Shown here: piece after piece, positions 43,625-52,485 of the stretch
Numbering within the stretch: position 1 is the stretch's first letter
Layout of the letters: each line of letters opens with the position of its first letter
Assembly (NCBI GenBank): GCA_013815685.1
Contig: JACDFR010000018.1
Span: forward strand, 1 to 64,000
DNA: 64,000 nucleotides
Reading direction: 5' to 3'
DNA from: Ramlibacter sp.
GTDB taxonomy: Bacteria > Pseudomonadota > Gammaproteobacteria > Burkholderiales > Burkholderiaceae_C
Translations under genes and position numbers: made by a program
Notes under the pieces: generated by a model
Told to the model about the DNA's origin: nothing
Seen by the model: the letters and a program-made list of their open reading frames with translations, nothing else
Databases searched by the model: none

Positions 43625-44821
43625 CTACAACGCCTTCCCCAACCTCCCCACCCCCTCCTCAATCTTCCCCACATCCGCCGTCGCAAAACTAAGCCGCAAC
43701 GTCGCCGGGTCAGGATTGTTCGCATAAAACGGTGCCCCCGGCACAAACGCCACGCCCTGCTCAATCGCCCGCTTCGCAAACTCCCCCGCATCCTTCACCT
43801 TTCCGCCCGCCCCCGTCAGCCGCGCCCAGAAGAACAACCCGCCTTGCGGCTGCGTGAACTCGATCGCATCGCCCAACTCGCGCTTCAACGCACTACCCAT
43901 CGCCAGCGCCCGCTCGCCATAGGCCTTGCGCACCTTGTCCAGCGTCGCCGGCATCCGCCCCGCCTTCAAATACTGCGCCGCGGTCGCCTGCGCAAACGTG
44001 GACGTGTGCGCATCGCTGAACTGCTTGCACATCGTCGCCTTGGCCAGCAGCTCCGGCGGCGCGATCAGCCAGCCCACGCGCAGGCCCGGGCTCAGCACCT
44101 TGCTCATGGAGCCGCAATGCGCGATCCATTCGCGGCTGCCCTTCACCTGGCTGCTCAGGGCCAGGATGCTGGGCGGCGGGGCCTCGCCAAAGTACAGGTC
44201 GCCGTATGGGTCGTCTTCGACGATCAGCGTCTGGTACTTCACGGCCAGCTCCAGCACCTTCAGGCGCCGCTCTTTGCTCAGCATCGCGCCGCTCGGGTTG
44301 CCGAAGGTGGGGATCAGGTACACGAACTTGGGCTTGTGCTCGGCGATCAGCTGTTCCAGCTTGTCGGTCTGCACGCCATTCGCGTCGATGGGCGCGGTGA
44401 TCAGGTCCGCACCATACAGGCGGAAGCACTGGATGGTAGCCAGGAAAGTGGGCGCCTCCACGATCACCTTGTCGCCGGGGCCGATCATGGTCTTGCCCAA
44501 GAGGTCCAGCGCCTGCTGGCTGCCGGTGGTGACGATCAGGCCCTGCGGCTCGATGTCTTTGACGCCCTTGCTTTTCATGAAGGCGGCCAGCTGCGTGCGC
44601 AGCGGCTCGTAGCCTTCGGTGGCGCCGTATTGCAGGGCGCCGCCGGGTTCTTCGGTCAGAGCCTTGTTGGCAGCCTCCTTGATGCCTTCCACGTCGAACA
44701 TGGCGCTGTCCGGAAAGCCGCCGGCAAAGCTGATGACGCCGGGCTTGCCCAGCAGCTTGAACAGCTCGCGGATGGCGGAGGTTTCTACGTTGTCGAGGCG
44801 GGAGGCGAATTGGAGAGGCAT
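43625..44821 (-). CDS. PLP-dependent aminotransferase (LysN/2-aminoadipate type)
   Basis: A 398-residue fold-type I aminotransferase: VISFAGGFPDSAMFDVEGI, LQYGATEGYEPLRTQLA, VTTGSQQALDLLGK, LIPTFGNPSGAML, VEDDPYGDLYF and the PLP-lysine site HCGSMSKVLSPGLRVGWL. The pattern matches MocR-like/2-aminoadipate or aromatic aminotransferases. It stands alone. Confidence 0.92.
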   Translation of the reverse strand: MPLQFASRLDNVETSAIRELFKLLGKPGVISFAGGFPDSAMFDVEGIKEAANKALTEEPGGALQYGATEGYEPLRTQLAAFMKSKGVKDIEPQGLIVTTGSQQALDLLGKTMIGPGDKVIVEAPTFLATIQCFRLYGADLITAPIDANGVQTDKLEQLIAEHKPKFVYLIPTFGNPSGAMLSKERRLKVLELAVKYQTLIVEDDPYGDLYFGEAPPPSILALSSQVKGSREWIAHCGSMSKVLSPGLRVGWLIAPPELLAKATMCKQFSDAHTSTFAQATAAQYLKAGRMPATLDKVRKAYGERALAMGSALKRELGDAIEFTQPQGGLFFWARLTGAGGKVKDAGEFAKRAIEQGVAFVPGAPFYANNPDPATLRLSFATADVGKIEEGVGRLGKAL

Positions 44822-44987
44822 GGCGGGTCTCTGCTGCTGACTGCCCCCAATAGTAACAATGAGGATGACAACGCCATCCCAGCAGGCCGCCGGCGGCGCT
44901 GCCTACCAAGTCTTGCGTTTCGTCGAGAACGCTCCGCACGGTAACTCGCCACAAATGCACACGCACTACACATAAGGAGTTGTTTGA

Positions 44988-45028
44988 CTTAACTACTTTA
45001 ACGTAGTAATCTAGCTTAACTACTTTAA
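44988..45028. promoter_or_regulatory. Two 14-bp direct repeats CTTAACTACTTTAA before hipB
   Basis: Exact copies at 44988-45001 and 45015-45028, 27 bp apart, the second ending 10 bp before the hipB ATG. The first also forms an inverted match with GTAGT at 45003-45007. Likely HipB operators overlapping the promoter. Confidence 0.65.
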
Positions 45029-45038
45029 AGGCGTATCG

Positions 45039-45284
45039 ATGTACCCTGTCGACACCCCCCAGCAGCTGCGCACCATCCTGCGCACGCTGCGCCAGTCTCG
45101 CGGTTTGACGCAGGCACAGCTCGGCCAGATGCTGGGCGTCAGCCAGAAGCGCATCGCCCGCATCGAGGCGGCGCCCGAGGTGACGGCGTTCGACCAGATC
45201 GCGCGCATGGTTTCGGCCATGGGTTGCCGCCTGGTCATTGAAGAGCCGCCGCGCGAACGTACCGCAGAGCCTGCCTTATGGTGA
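45039..45284 (+). CDS. hipB: HipB-type XRE antitoxin
   Basis: An 81-residue HTH_3 protein: LRTILRTLRQSRGLTQAQLG followed by QMLGVSQKRIARIE and AFDQIARMVSAMGCRLVI. The stop overlaps hipA by seven bases, the standard hipBA order. It should repress the operon through the direct repeats upstream and neutralise HipA. Confidence 0.9.
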   Translation: MYPVDTPQQLRTILRTLRQSRGLTQAQLGQMLGVSQKRIARIEAAPEVTAFDQIARMVSAMGCRLVIEEPPRERTAEPALW

Positions 45285-46645
45285 CCTTCCGCCGCCCCCG
45301 CACCAACCCGCGCGACAACATGCTGGCGGTGTGGGCCAACGGCGAGCGGGTCGGTACCTGGTCGGTCGTTGACGGTGAACACCGCTTCCAGTACGACGAT
45401 GGCTGGATCGCTTCCACCGCCGGCCGCCGCATTTCGCTGTCACTGCCGTTCACGCCCGGCAACGTGCCGCACCGTGGTGGCGTGGTCCGCAACTTCTTCG
45501 ACAACCTGCTGCCCGACAGCGATGCCATCCGCAGGCGCCTGGCCGACAAGTTCGCCAAAGGCAACGGCGACACCTTCCATCTGCTCGCTGCGGTGGGCCG
45601 CGACTGCGTGGGCGCCCTCCAGTTTCTTGCGCCAAACCAGCTGCCGGACGGCTTTGACAGGATCGAAGCCCAGCCTCTGGACGAAGCCGGCGTGGAGAAG
45701 GCCATCGACAGCGCGGTTTCGGGTGCCCGCGTGCTGGGCCACGAGGACGAGGATGACTTTCGCATTTCCATTGCGGGCGCCCAGGAGAAAACCGCCCTGC
45801 TCCGGCAGCAAGGCCGATGGTTCAGGCCACTGCATTCCACCGCCACCACGCACATCTTCAAGCTGCCGCTGGGTCTGGTTGGCAATATGCGCGCCGACAT
45901 GCACGCGTCGGTGGAAAACGAATGGCTGTGCGCGAGGCTGATGGCGTTGCTGGACTTCGACGTGGCGCCGTGCGATATCGCCACGTTCGGCCAGCGCAAG
46001 GTGCTGGTCGTGGAGCGCTTCGATCGTGCCTTGCAGTCGCCCACGGCCAAGCCGCGCTGGCTGGCCCGCCTGCCGCAGGAGGATTTCTGCCAGGCGCTGG
46101 GCGTTGCCGGTGCACGCAAATACGAGTCGGACGGCGGCCCCGGCGTACGCGACATCCTGCGGATCCTGCATACCAGCGCGCGGGCGGCACATGACAAGCT
46201 CACCTTCATCCGCGCCTTGCTGGCCTTCTGGCTCATGGCGGCCACCGACGGCCACGCCAAGAACTTCTCCATCTTTCTGGAGCGCGGCGGCGGGTACCGG
46301 CTGACGCCGCTGTACGACGTGCTGTCCGCCTGGCCCATCATCGGCAACGGGCCCAACCAGGTCAGCCCGCGGCGGGCCAAGCTGGCCATGGCGCTGCGCA
46401 GCACGAACACGCACTACCATCTGCACCAGATCCACACGCGCTACTGGCAGGCGCTGGCGCTGCAAAGCGGCGTGCCCGATGCGTTCGACCAGATGGTGGG
46501 GCTGGTGCTGCAGGTGCCCGATGCGCTGCAGCAGGTCGAAGATCAACTGCCGCCGGATTTTCCGCGGCCGGTGTTCGCCGCCATCCGCCGCGGCATGCTG
46601 GCGCAGGCGGAGAAGTTCGTGGAGGGGCTGGGCCGCCAGAGTTGA
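45278..46645 (+). CDS. hipA: HipA-type serine/threonine kinase toxin
   Basis: A 455-residue HipA kinase. N-terminal subdomain (VWANGERVGTWSV, LSLPFTPGNVPHRG), activation-loop serine in ISIAGAQEKTAL, ATP-binding HIFKLPLG and the catalytic ATDGHAKNFSIFL (D-x-x-x-x-N). Related HipA proteins phosphorylate glutamyl-tRNA synthetase and cause persistence. Length is normal. Confidence 0.92.
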   Translation: MVTFRRPRTNPRDNMLAVWANGERVGTWSVVDGEHRFQYDDGWIASTAGRRISLSLPFTPGNVPHRGGVVRNFFDNLLPDSDAIRRRLADKFAKGNGDTFHLLAAVGRDCVGALQFLAPNQLPDGFDRIEAQPLDEAGVEKAIDSAVSGARVLGHEDEDDFRISIAGAQEKTALLRQQGRWFRPLHSTATTHIFKLPLGLVGNMRADMHASVENEWLCARLMALLDFDVAPCDIATFGQRKVLVVERFDRALQSPTAKPRWLARLPQEDFCQALGVAGARKYESDGGPGVRDILRILHTSARAAHDKLTFIRALLAFWLMAATDGHAKNFSIFLERGGGYRLTPLYDVLSAWPIIGNGPNQVSPRRAKLAMALRSTNTHYHLHQIHTRYWQALALQSGVPDAFDQMVGLVLQVPDALQQVEDQLPPDFPRPVFAAIRRGMLAQAEKFVEGLGRQS

Positions 46646-46739
46646 GGTGAATTCAGGTCCGACCGCAATTCCCTCCCTCGGCTGACACGGTTGGCGCAGC
46701 CACCCCGCTAAAAAGGGGTTGCAACTGCCAGAGCTCATC

Positions 46740-47909
46740 ATGATCACCCCCAAACGCCTCTTCAAGCTCTTCGTCAAGGCCGGCAAGGCCTGGGTGGATG
46801 ACTTCGCGCCCAGCATGGGGGCGGCCATCTCTTACTACACCGTGTTCTCGCTCGCGCCCCTGCTGATCATCGTGATCGCGATGGCGGGCGCCGTGTTCGG
46901 GCGCGAGGCGGTGCAGGGGCAGATCGTGGCTCAGCTGTCGGGGCTGATCGGGCAGGAAGGGGCGGCGCTGATCCAGGGCATCGTGGCCAGTGCCAGCGAC
47001 GCCGACAAAGGCCTGGGGGCCGGGCTGATCAGCCTGGGCGTTTTGTTGATCGGCGCCACCACGGTGTTTGCCGAGCTGCAGAGCGCGCTCGACCGCATCT
47101 GGCATGTGCCCGAAGCGCAGAAGCCGCAGGGCATCTGGGCGATTCTGCAGGCGCGGTTGCTGTCGTTCGGGCTGATCCTGGGGCTGGTGTTCCTGCTAAT
47201 GGTCTCGCTGGCCGTGAGCACCGCCACCGCGGCTTTCGGCGCCTGGGCCAACGGCTTGTTCCCGGGCTGGGAGGCGACGCTGTATGTGGTGAACATGACG
47301 GTGTCGATCGGGTTCACCACCCTGCTCTTTGCCATGATCTTCAAGCTGATGCCCACGGCGCGCATCGCCTGGCGCGACGTGTGGACGGGTGCCTTCGTCA
47401 CGGCCATCCTGTTCGAGGTGGGCAAGTTGCTGATCAGCCTGTACCTGGGCAAGAGCGGCGTGACTGAATCTTTCGCGGCCGCAGGCTCGCTGGTGGTGCT
47501 GCTGGCGTGGGTGTACTACGCGGCGCAGATCTTCCTGCTGGGGGCCGAGTTCACCAAGGTCTACGCCGACGAGCATGGTTCGCTGGCCGCCAGCAAGGCG
47601 ATGGCGGGCACGGCCGACACGGCAGCCGCGGGCAAGCCGCCCGAGGTGCCGGCGTCGGCCAGGCCGAACAATGCGGCGCCGGTGTTGCGGCCCGCTGCCA
47701 TTCCGCCGGTGGGTGCACCAGTGGTGGCGCCGTTGGTGGCGCCCATGACGCCGGCCGCCGCGGTGAAGGTGCCGTTGCAAGCGGCCAAGGCGGCGCTGGT
47801 GTCAGAGGTGATCGCGCTGGTGGCGGTCGCGCTGGCGGGCGCCTTCCTGTCCAACCGCAGGAAGGGCCTGCAGAAGAAGTTCAAGACGCGCTGGACCCGC
47901 GCGCATTAA
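46740..47909 (+). CDS. YihY/virulence factor BrkB family membrane protein
   Basis: A 389-residue inner-membrane protein with about six segments: AAISYYTVFSLAPLLIIVIA, LGVLLIGATTVFAELQSALDRIW, GAFVTAILFEVGKLLISLYL then GKSGVTESFAAAGSLVVLLAWVYY. The C-terminus is a long Ala/Pro-rich tail with a last hydrophobic stretch. A 55-bp piece of a paralogue remains at 52486-52540. Confidence 0.9.
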   Translation: MITPKRLFKLFVKAGKAWVDDFAPSMGAAISYYTVFSLAPLLIIVIAMAGAVFGREAVQGQIVAQLSGLIGQEGAALIQGIVASASDADKGLGAGLISLGVLLIGATTVFAELQSALDRIWHVPEAQKPQGIWAILQARLLSFGLILGLVFLLMVSLAVSTATAAFGAWANGLFPGWEATLYVVNMTVSIGFTTLLFAMIFKLMPTARIAWRDVWTGAFVTAILFEVGKLLISLYLGKSGVTESFAAAGSLVVLLAWVYYAAQIFLLGAEFTKVYADEHGSLAASKAMAGTADTAAAGKPPEVPASARPNNAAPVLRPAAIPPVGAPVVAPLVAPMTPAAAVKVPLQAAKAALVSEVIALVAVALAGAFLSNRRKGLQKKFKTRWTRAH

Positions 47910-48745
47910 GAGGCGCCGATCATCCAGCAGGCGGCCGTAAAGCGGATTTCGATTCCCCGCACGTACGGGTCGAACGCGGCGCGCACGGTTTCGATGACGT
48001 GCCGGCGAGTTCCCTCGTCCGCATCTTCAAGCACCAGGCCGACGGGGCCGAGCCGCGTGACGTAGCCGAGCAACTCCTTCTCGGGCATGGCGCACTCGAA
48101 GTCGACCGGCTGGATGTCGATGCCGGCCCAGCCGCTCTTTTGCAGGATAGTTAAGACGCGATCCCGGTCCGCGAAGGCGAACTGCCCGGGCGCGTCGGGG
48201 CGGCGCGGGGGAATATGGGGCAGCAGCGGCGCTGCCGCGCGCTCGGCGGTGGTCATGAACGGGTTTTCGGCGGGGCTGCGCCAGGCGATGCACCGCAGCT
48301 GGGCGGTGTCCGTCCCAGCGCGCCGCAGGTTGGCGAATGCCACGACCGGGTTGTCGAAGAACATGACGCCGATGCGCGAGATGACGGTGTCGAAGCTGTC
48401 GGGCTCGAAGGCGTGGGTCTGCACGTCGGCGCGGATGAAGCCGGCCGGTGACGCTTCCTGCCTGGCGCGCGTCTTGGCGAGGCTGATCATCGGCTGCGAA
48501 ATATCGGCGCCGGTGCAATGGCCCCGGGCGCCGAGCAGCCGGGCCACGGCAAGCGTGATGCTGCCGGTACCGCAGCCGACGTCGAGCACCCGCTGCCCCT
48601 GGGCGGCACGGACTTCTTCGACCAGCCGGTCTTCCAGGGGCTTGAACAGCTGGTCGAGCAATGCTTGCTGGTCGACCCAGGCGCGGCCGCCGCGGCCGTT
48701 CCACAGCACCGTCTGTTCGCTGTTGGCTTGATGTGCGAAATCCAT
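47906..48745 (-). CDS. Class I SAM-dependent methyltransferase
   Basis: A 279-residue UbiE-like methyltransferase: LWNGRGGRAWVDQQALLDQL, motif I VLDVGCGTGSITLAVA, GADISQPMI and FDTVISRIGVMFFD. The 3' end overlaps that of the YihY gene. AGGAAG precedes the ATG at 48745. Divergent from the MerR gene across a 20-bp palindrome, so MerR probably controls it. Confidence 0.88.
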   Translation of the reverse strand: MDFAHQANSEQTVLWNGRGGRAWVDQQALLDQLFKPLEDRLVEEVRAAQGQRVLDVGCGTGSITLAVARLLGARGHCTGADISQPMISLAKTRARQEASPAGFIRADVQTHAFEPDSFDTVISRIGVMFFDNPVVAFANLRRAGTDTAQLRCIAWRSPAENPFMTTAERAAAPLLPHIPPRRPDAPGQFAFADRDRVLTILQKSGWAGIDIQPVDFECAMPEKELLGYVTRLGPVGLVLEDADEGTRRHVIETVRAAFDPYVRGIEIRFTAACWMIGAS

Positions 48746-48794
48746 GTTCAACTTCCTTTTTTTGTGCCTTCGCAGGCGGACACTACACTGTGCA

Positions 48795-48814
48795 ACTTCA
48801 AGTCGACTTGAAGT
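48795..48814. promoter_or_regulatory. 20-bp perfect palindrome, MerR-type operator
   Basis: ACTTCAAGTCGACTTGAAGT lies between the divergent methyltransferase and MerR genes. On the minus strand a TTGACT -35-like hexamer overlaps its end, the placement MerR proteins use to activate promoters with long spacers. Confidence 0.75.
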
Positions 48815-48829
48815 CAAGGGGTGACCGAC

Positions 48830-49255
48830 ATGGACATAGCCCAAGTGGCCCGGCAATCGGGCGTTCCAGCATCGACGCTGCGCTTTTATGAAGAAAAGGG
48901 GCTCATTGCTTCCACGGGTCGAAGCGGGCTGCGCCGCCTGTTCGATCCCGGCGTTCTGGAACGGCTGGCGCTGATCGCCGTGGGGCGCGCCGCCGGCTTC
49001 TCGCTCGATGAGATCGCGCGGATGTTCGCCCCCCAGGGCAGCCCGCGCATCGATCGCAAGATGCTCGCGGACAAGGCCGACGAGCTGGACAGAACGATCC
49101 GCAAACTGAGCGCCATGCGCGACGGCCTGCGTCACGCCGCCGCGTGCCCCGCGCCCAGCCACATGGAATGCCCCAAATTCCGCCGCCTGGTGCGGGCCGC
49201 CGCGACGGGCGCTATCGGGCCGCGCCGTAGAAAGCACGCGACAAGCCTGCTGTAA
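48830..49255 (+). CDS. MerR-family transcriptional regulator
   Basis: A 141-residue regulator: HTH MDIAQVARQSGVPASTLRFY followed by EEKGLIAS, then RLALIAVGRAAGFSLDEIA and a dimerisation helix. Cysteines at HAAACPAPSHMECPK could bind a metal or thiol ligand. ATG at 48830 has AAGGGG upstream; GTG at 48821 is an alternative. Confidence 0.88.
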   Translation: MDIAQVARQSGVPASTLRFYEEKGLIASTGRSGLRRLFDPGVLERLALIAVGRAAGFSLDEIARMFAPQGSPRIDRKMLADKADELDRTIRKLSAMRDGLRHAAACPAPSHMECPKFRRLVRAAATGAIGPRRRKHATSLL

Positions 49256-49323
49256 AGGTGTGATCTGCAGCCGGCGGCGGTCTAGAATCGCGCCTCTTTC
49301 CGTTCCGCTCGCACGCCTTCTTC

Positions 49324-50274
49324 ATGTTCAAAACCGCATCTTTTTTTCGCATCGGCCCCGATTTCGTCCTTCCTCCTCTTGACGCGCTGGAAGAAGCATT
49401 GCAGGCCGCGCGTTTCGTGCCGTGCGGGCCGACGCAACCCGAATCGCATGGCTGGATCGCGCCGCGCGGCAAGAAAAGCATCGCCCTGGCCGAGAGCGTG
49501 GGCGGCCAGGTCATTCTCAACCTGTGCATCGAGCGGCGTGCCCTGCCTGCCTCCGCCGTCAAGGCCGGCGTGGAGGAGCGCATCGAGAAATACCTGAAGG
49601 AAACGGGCAACGAGCGCGTGGGCGCCAGGATCAAGAAGGAGTTCAAGGAAGAAGTCGTGCTCGACCTGATGCCGCGCGCCTTCACCAGGAAGTCCGGCAT
49701 CCTGCTCTGGCTGGACGTCGCCGGCAAGCTGCTGGTTGTGGGCACCGGCAGCCTGACCGGCGCCGACAAGGTCATCACCGCGCTGGTGGAGGCGCTCGGC
49801 GCCGTGCCGGGCTCGCGGCCCGCGATCGGCTTCAAGCCGGTGCAGACCAACACCTCGGCGGCGGTGTCGATGTCGCAATGGCTGGCCAGCCGTGAGGCGC
49901 CGTTCAACTTCACGGTCGACCGCGATTGCGAGCTGAAGACGCCCGACGAGCACAAATCCACGGTGCGATATTCGCGCCACACGCTCGAGATCGACGAGGT
50001 GCCGCAGCACATCGCCGCGGGCAAGGTACCGACCCAGCTGGCCATGACCTGGAACGACCGTCTGTCGTTCGTGCTGACCGAAAGCGCGCAGATGAAGAAG
50101 ATCGAGCTGCTCGACGTGGTGCTGGACGGCGTGCAAAAAGGCGGCAGGGACGACGACGGCTTCGACACCGACGCCACCATCATCACCGGCGAGCTGGCGG
50201 GGATGATTCCCGATTTGCTGGATGCGCTGGGCGGGGAGATGAGCGAAGCCGCGCCGGCCGCCGCCGCGTCTTGA
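49324..50274 (+). CDS. rdgC: Recombination-associated protein RdgC
   Basis: A 316-residue ring-forming DNA-binding protein. Typical RdgC features are MFKTASFFRIGPDFVLPPLD at the start, GWIAPRGKK, VVLDLMPRAFTRKSGILLWL, and MTWNDRLSFVLTESAQMKKI near the end. It limits RecA activity in other bacteria. Length is normal for the family. Confidence 0.96.
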   Translation: MFKTASFFRIGPDFVLPPLDALEEALQAARFVPCGPTQPESHGWIAPRGKKSIALAESVGGQVILNLCIERRALPASAVKAGVEERIEKYLKETGNERVGARIKKEFKEEVVLDLMPRAFTRKSGILLWLDVAGKLLVVGTGSLTGADKVITALVEALGAVPGSRPAIGFKPVQTNTSAAVSMSQWLASREAPFNFTVDRDCELKTPDEHKSTVRYSRHTLEIDEVPQHIAAGKVPTQLAMTWNDRLSFVLTESAQMKKIELLDVVLDGVQKGGRDDDGFDTDATIITGELAGMIPDLLDALGGEMSEAAPAAAAS

Positions 50275-50308
50275 TTTGAATCTCGTCTTAATTGGAATCT
50301 GCCCCCAA

Positions 50309-50680
50309 TCAGGTTTTCAGTTCGTAGTGGAAGGCCTTGGCAAGGATCTGCCAGCGGTTCTCCAGCTTCACCAGTGTCAGTAAATCGGTGAAGTGCTTCG
50401 GCGGGATCGAGCATTCCAGCCTGGCGAAAGCCGTTACGGGGCCGGCGAACTCGATGCTCAGGATGCGGTCGGTTCGCGCATGGCCCTGGCTGGCGGGAGA
50501 CGGGCGCTTGTCGACGAGCGGGAAGTATTCGTCCATGCCCAGGTGCAGCAGCGTGCCGTCGGTGGCGCAGTAGTAATGCGCCTGCGGATCAAACACCCGC
50601 CGCAGGATCTCCGTGTCGCTGTAATGCAGGCCATCGAAGTACAGGCCCAACACCTGCTCCACTTGATCGAACTCGCTCAT
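50309..50680 (-). CDS. NTF2-like (lumazine-binding-type) protein
   Basis: A 123-residue cone-shaped NTF2-fold protein: VEQVLGLYFDGLHYSDTEIL then RRVFDPQAHYYCATDG, and a C-terminal WQILAKAFHYELK. The family resembles putative lumazine-binding/SnoaL-like proteins. It overlaps the upstream tautomerase gene by four bases. Confidence 0.8.
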   Translation of the reverse strand: MSEFDQVEQVLGLYFDGLHYSDTEILRRVFDPQAHYYCATDGTLLHLGMDEYFPLVDKRPSPASQGHARTDRILSIEFAGPVTAFARLECSIPPKHFTDLLTLVKLENRWQILAKAFHYELKT

Positions 50681-50880
50681 CGCTGCCGCTTCCTGAATTC
50701 AGTGACGGCCAGGCCGCCGACGCCCCAGTTGTCCAGGTCCACTTCGTCGATGACGACGTGGGTGGTAGCGGGGTTCTTGTCAAGCACGCGCACCAGCAGC
50801 TGCGTCACGCCGGCGATCAGTTCGGCCTTCTGCTGGCGCGTCGCGCCCTCGCGCGTGATCTGGATATTGACGTAGGGCAA
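50677..50880 (-). CDS. 4-Oxalocrotonate tautomerase family protein
   Basis: A 67-residue tautomerase. A TTG start at 50880 with AAGGAG seven bases upstream yields (M)PYVNIQITREGAT; removal of Met exposes the catalytic Pro1. Arg in RQQKAELIAG and the HVVIDEVDLDNWGVGG strand are typical. Lies in an operon with a flavodoxin-fold quinone reductase and the NTF2-like gene. Confidence 0.87.
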   Translation of the reverse strand: MPYVNIQITREGATRQQKAELIAGVTQLLVRVLDKNPATTHVVIDEVDLDNWGVGGLAVTEFRKRQR

Positions 50881-50891
50881 TGCCGGCTCCT

Positions 50892-51446
50892 TTAGTTGAA
50901 GCGCCGCACCACTTCGGCCAGCCGCTCGCCGAACAGGCACGCGGTCTTCAGGTCGCCGGGCACCATTTCGTCGGGGCTCGCGTCCGACGGTGTGGCCGTG
51001 GCCAGGCCCGAGAACGAGGCCAGGTAGTTCACGTCGTCGCGGGTGGATGCCTTGGCGTTGGCCGGCATCATGCCGGTGCCCACCCACAGCATGCTGTGCT
51101 GCTGCGACAGGGTGAACAGCGTGTACAGCGTGGAAAGCTTGTCGCCGCCGACGCTGGCCGAATTGGTGAAGGCGGCGGCCAGCTTGTCCTTCCAGCCCTG
51201 CTTGAACCACACGGCCGACGAAGCGTCGGCGAACTTCTTGAACTGCCAGCTCACGTTGCCCATGTAGGTGGGCGTGCCGAAGACGATCAGGCGCGAGGCG
51301 GCCAGCCGCTCCCAGCCTTCGGGGCTCAGGTCGCCCTTCTCGTCGATGGCCAGCAGCGTGCCGCCGCTGCCTTGCGTCACGGCTTCGGCGATCTTGGCGG
51401 TGTGGCCATAGCCGCTGTGGAAGACGATGGTGACGGGTGAACTCAT
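50892..51446 (-). CDS. Flavodoxin-fold NAD(P)H quinone oxidoreductase (WrbA-like)
   Basis: A 184-residue flavoprotein: FMN-binding VFHSGYGHTAKIAEAV at the start, FGTPTYMGNVSWQFKKFADA in the middle and FTNSASVGGDKLSTLY. Divergent from the LysR gene, which probably regulates it and the two genes behind it. Confidence 0.88.
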   Translation of the reverse strand: MSSPVTIVFHSGYGHTAKIAEAVTQGSGGTLLAIDEKGDLSPEGWERLAASRLIVFGTPTYMGNVSWQFKKFADASSAVWFKQGWKDKLAAAFTNSASVGGDKLSTLYTLFTLSQQHSMLWVGTGMMPANAKASTRDDVNYLASFSGLATATPSDASPDEMVPGDLKTACLFGERLAEVVRRFN

Positions 51447-51545
51447 GGGGATGCTCCGTGGGGTAAAGGATGGAACGATGCTATTGATGATGTTTTGATT
51501 GATAAACTGGCTTGAAAGAACTTCATAAATTACATGGGGTAATCC

Positions 51546-52460
51546 ATGAACCGGCAATTCGGGGACGTGATGCTGGGCAGCATCGAGCTTTTCTGCCTGT
51601 CGGCCGAGCTGGAAAGCTTCACGGCGGCCGCCGCGACCGCGGGCTTGACGCCGGCTGCGGTAAGCCGCGCGGTGGCCCGTCTGGAGGAGCGGCTGCAGGT
51701 GCGCCTGTTCGTGCGGACCACGCGCAAGATCCGCCTCACCGATGGCGGGCGCGCCTACTTTGCGCAATGCCGCCAGGCGCTGAACCAGTTGACCGAAGCC
51801 GAGCGCGAACTCACCGGCAAGCAGGCCGAGCCGGCGGGCGTGCTGCGCATCAGCGTGCCCACTCCCCTGGGACACTACCGCGTGTTGCCGCTGCTGCCGA
51901 AGTTTCGCGCGCGCTATCCCAAGGTGCAGGTCGATGTGCAGCTCTCCAATCGCAACATCGACTTCACTGCCGATGGATTCGATCTCGCGATCCGCGCGCG
52001 GGCGCAGCCCGATTCGGGCCTGGTCGCGCGCAAGCTGATGGACGGCGAACTGGTGGTGGTGGCGACGCCCGCCTATTTGAAGCGGGCCGGGACGCCGCGA
52101 ACATTGGAAGACCTGGCGCAGCACGATTGCATCCAGTTCGTGCTGCCCAGCTCGGGGCAAACCATCCCCTGGATCTTCCGCCGCGATGGGGCCGACGTGG
52201 ACTGGCCCACACAGGGTGGCTACAGCTGCAACGAGGATGTGCTGGCCCTGGCCACTCTTGCGCGCGCCGGCGCGGGCCTGGCGCAGATCTACAGGTTCAC
52301 GGTTGAGGATGCCTTGAAGGCGGGCACCTTGGTGGAGGTGCTCAAGCCGTGTGGCGGGCGCTCGCGCCCCTTCTCGCTCATCTACCCGGGCGGGCGCCAC
52401 ATGCCGCTGCGGGTGCGCGCGTTCATCGACTTTCTTGTGGATGAGTTGAAGCCCTTGTGA
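51546..52460 (+). CDS. LysR-family transcriptional regulator
   Basis: A 304-residue regulator. HTH: FCLSAELESFTAAAATAGLT followed by PAAVSRAVARLEERLQVRLF; then a substrate-binding domain (VLRISVPTPLGHYRVLPLLP and GLVARKLMDGELVVVATPAY). Divergent from the quinone reductase operon with about 100 bp between, which is A/T-rich and suits LysR binding. Confidence 0.93.
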   Translation: MNRQFGDVMLGSIELFCLSAELESFTAAAATAGLTPAAVSRAVARLEERLQVRLFVRTTRKIRLTDGGRAYFAQCRQALNQLTEAERELTGKQAEPAGVLRISVPTPLGHYRVLPLLPKFRARYPKVQVDVQLSNRNIDFTADGFDLAIRARAQPDSGLVARKLMDGELVVVATPAYLKRAGTPRTLEDLAQHDCIQFVLPSSGQTIPWIFRRDGADVDWPTQGGYSCNEDVLALATLARAGAGLAQIYRFTVEDALKAGTLVEVLKPCGGRSRPFSLIYPGGRHMPLRVRAFIDFLVDELKPL

Positions 52461-52485
52461 TGGCGTCGGCGGGGGCCCGCCGGGA

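Noticed and set aside
44822-44985. Plus-strand frame ending YQVLRFVENAPHGNSPQMHT before the hipB operators
   Set aside because: It looks faintly protein-like but lacks a start, ribosome site and recognisable family; may be chance.
46701-46720. CCCC/GGGG pairing before the YihY gene as a terminator of hipA
   Set aside because: The stem is only four to five bases with an A-rich loop and no T tract.
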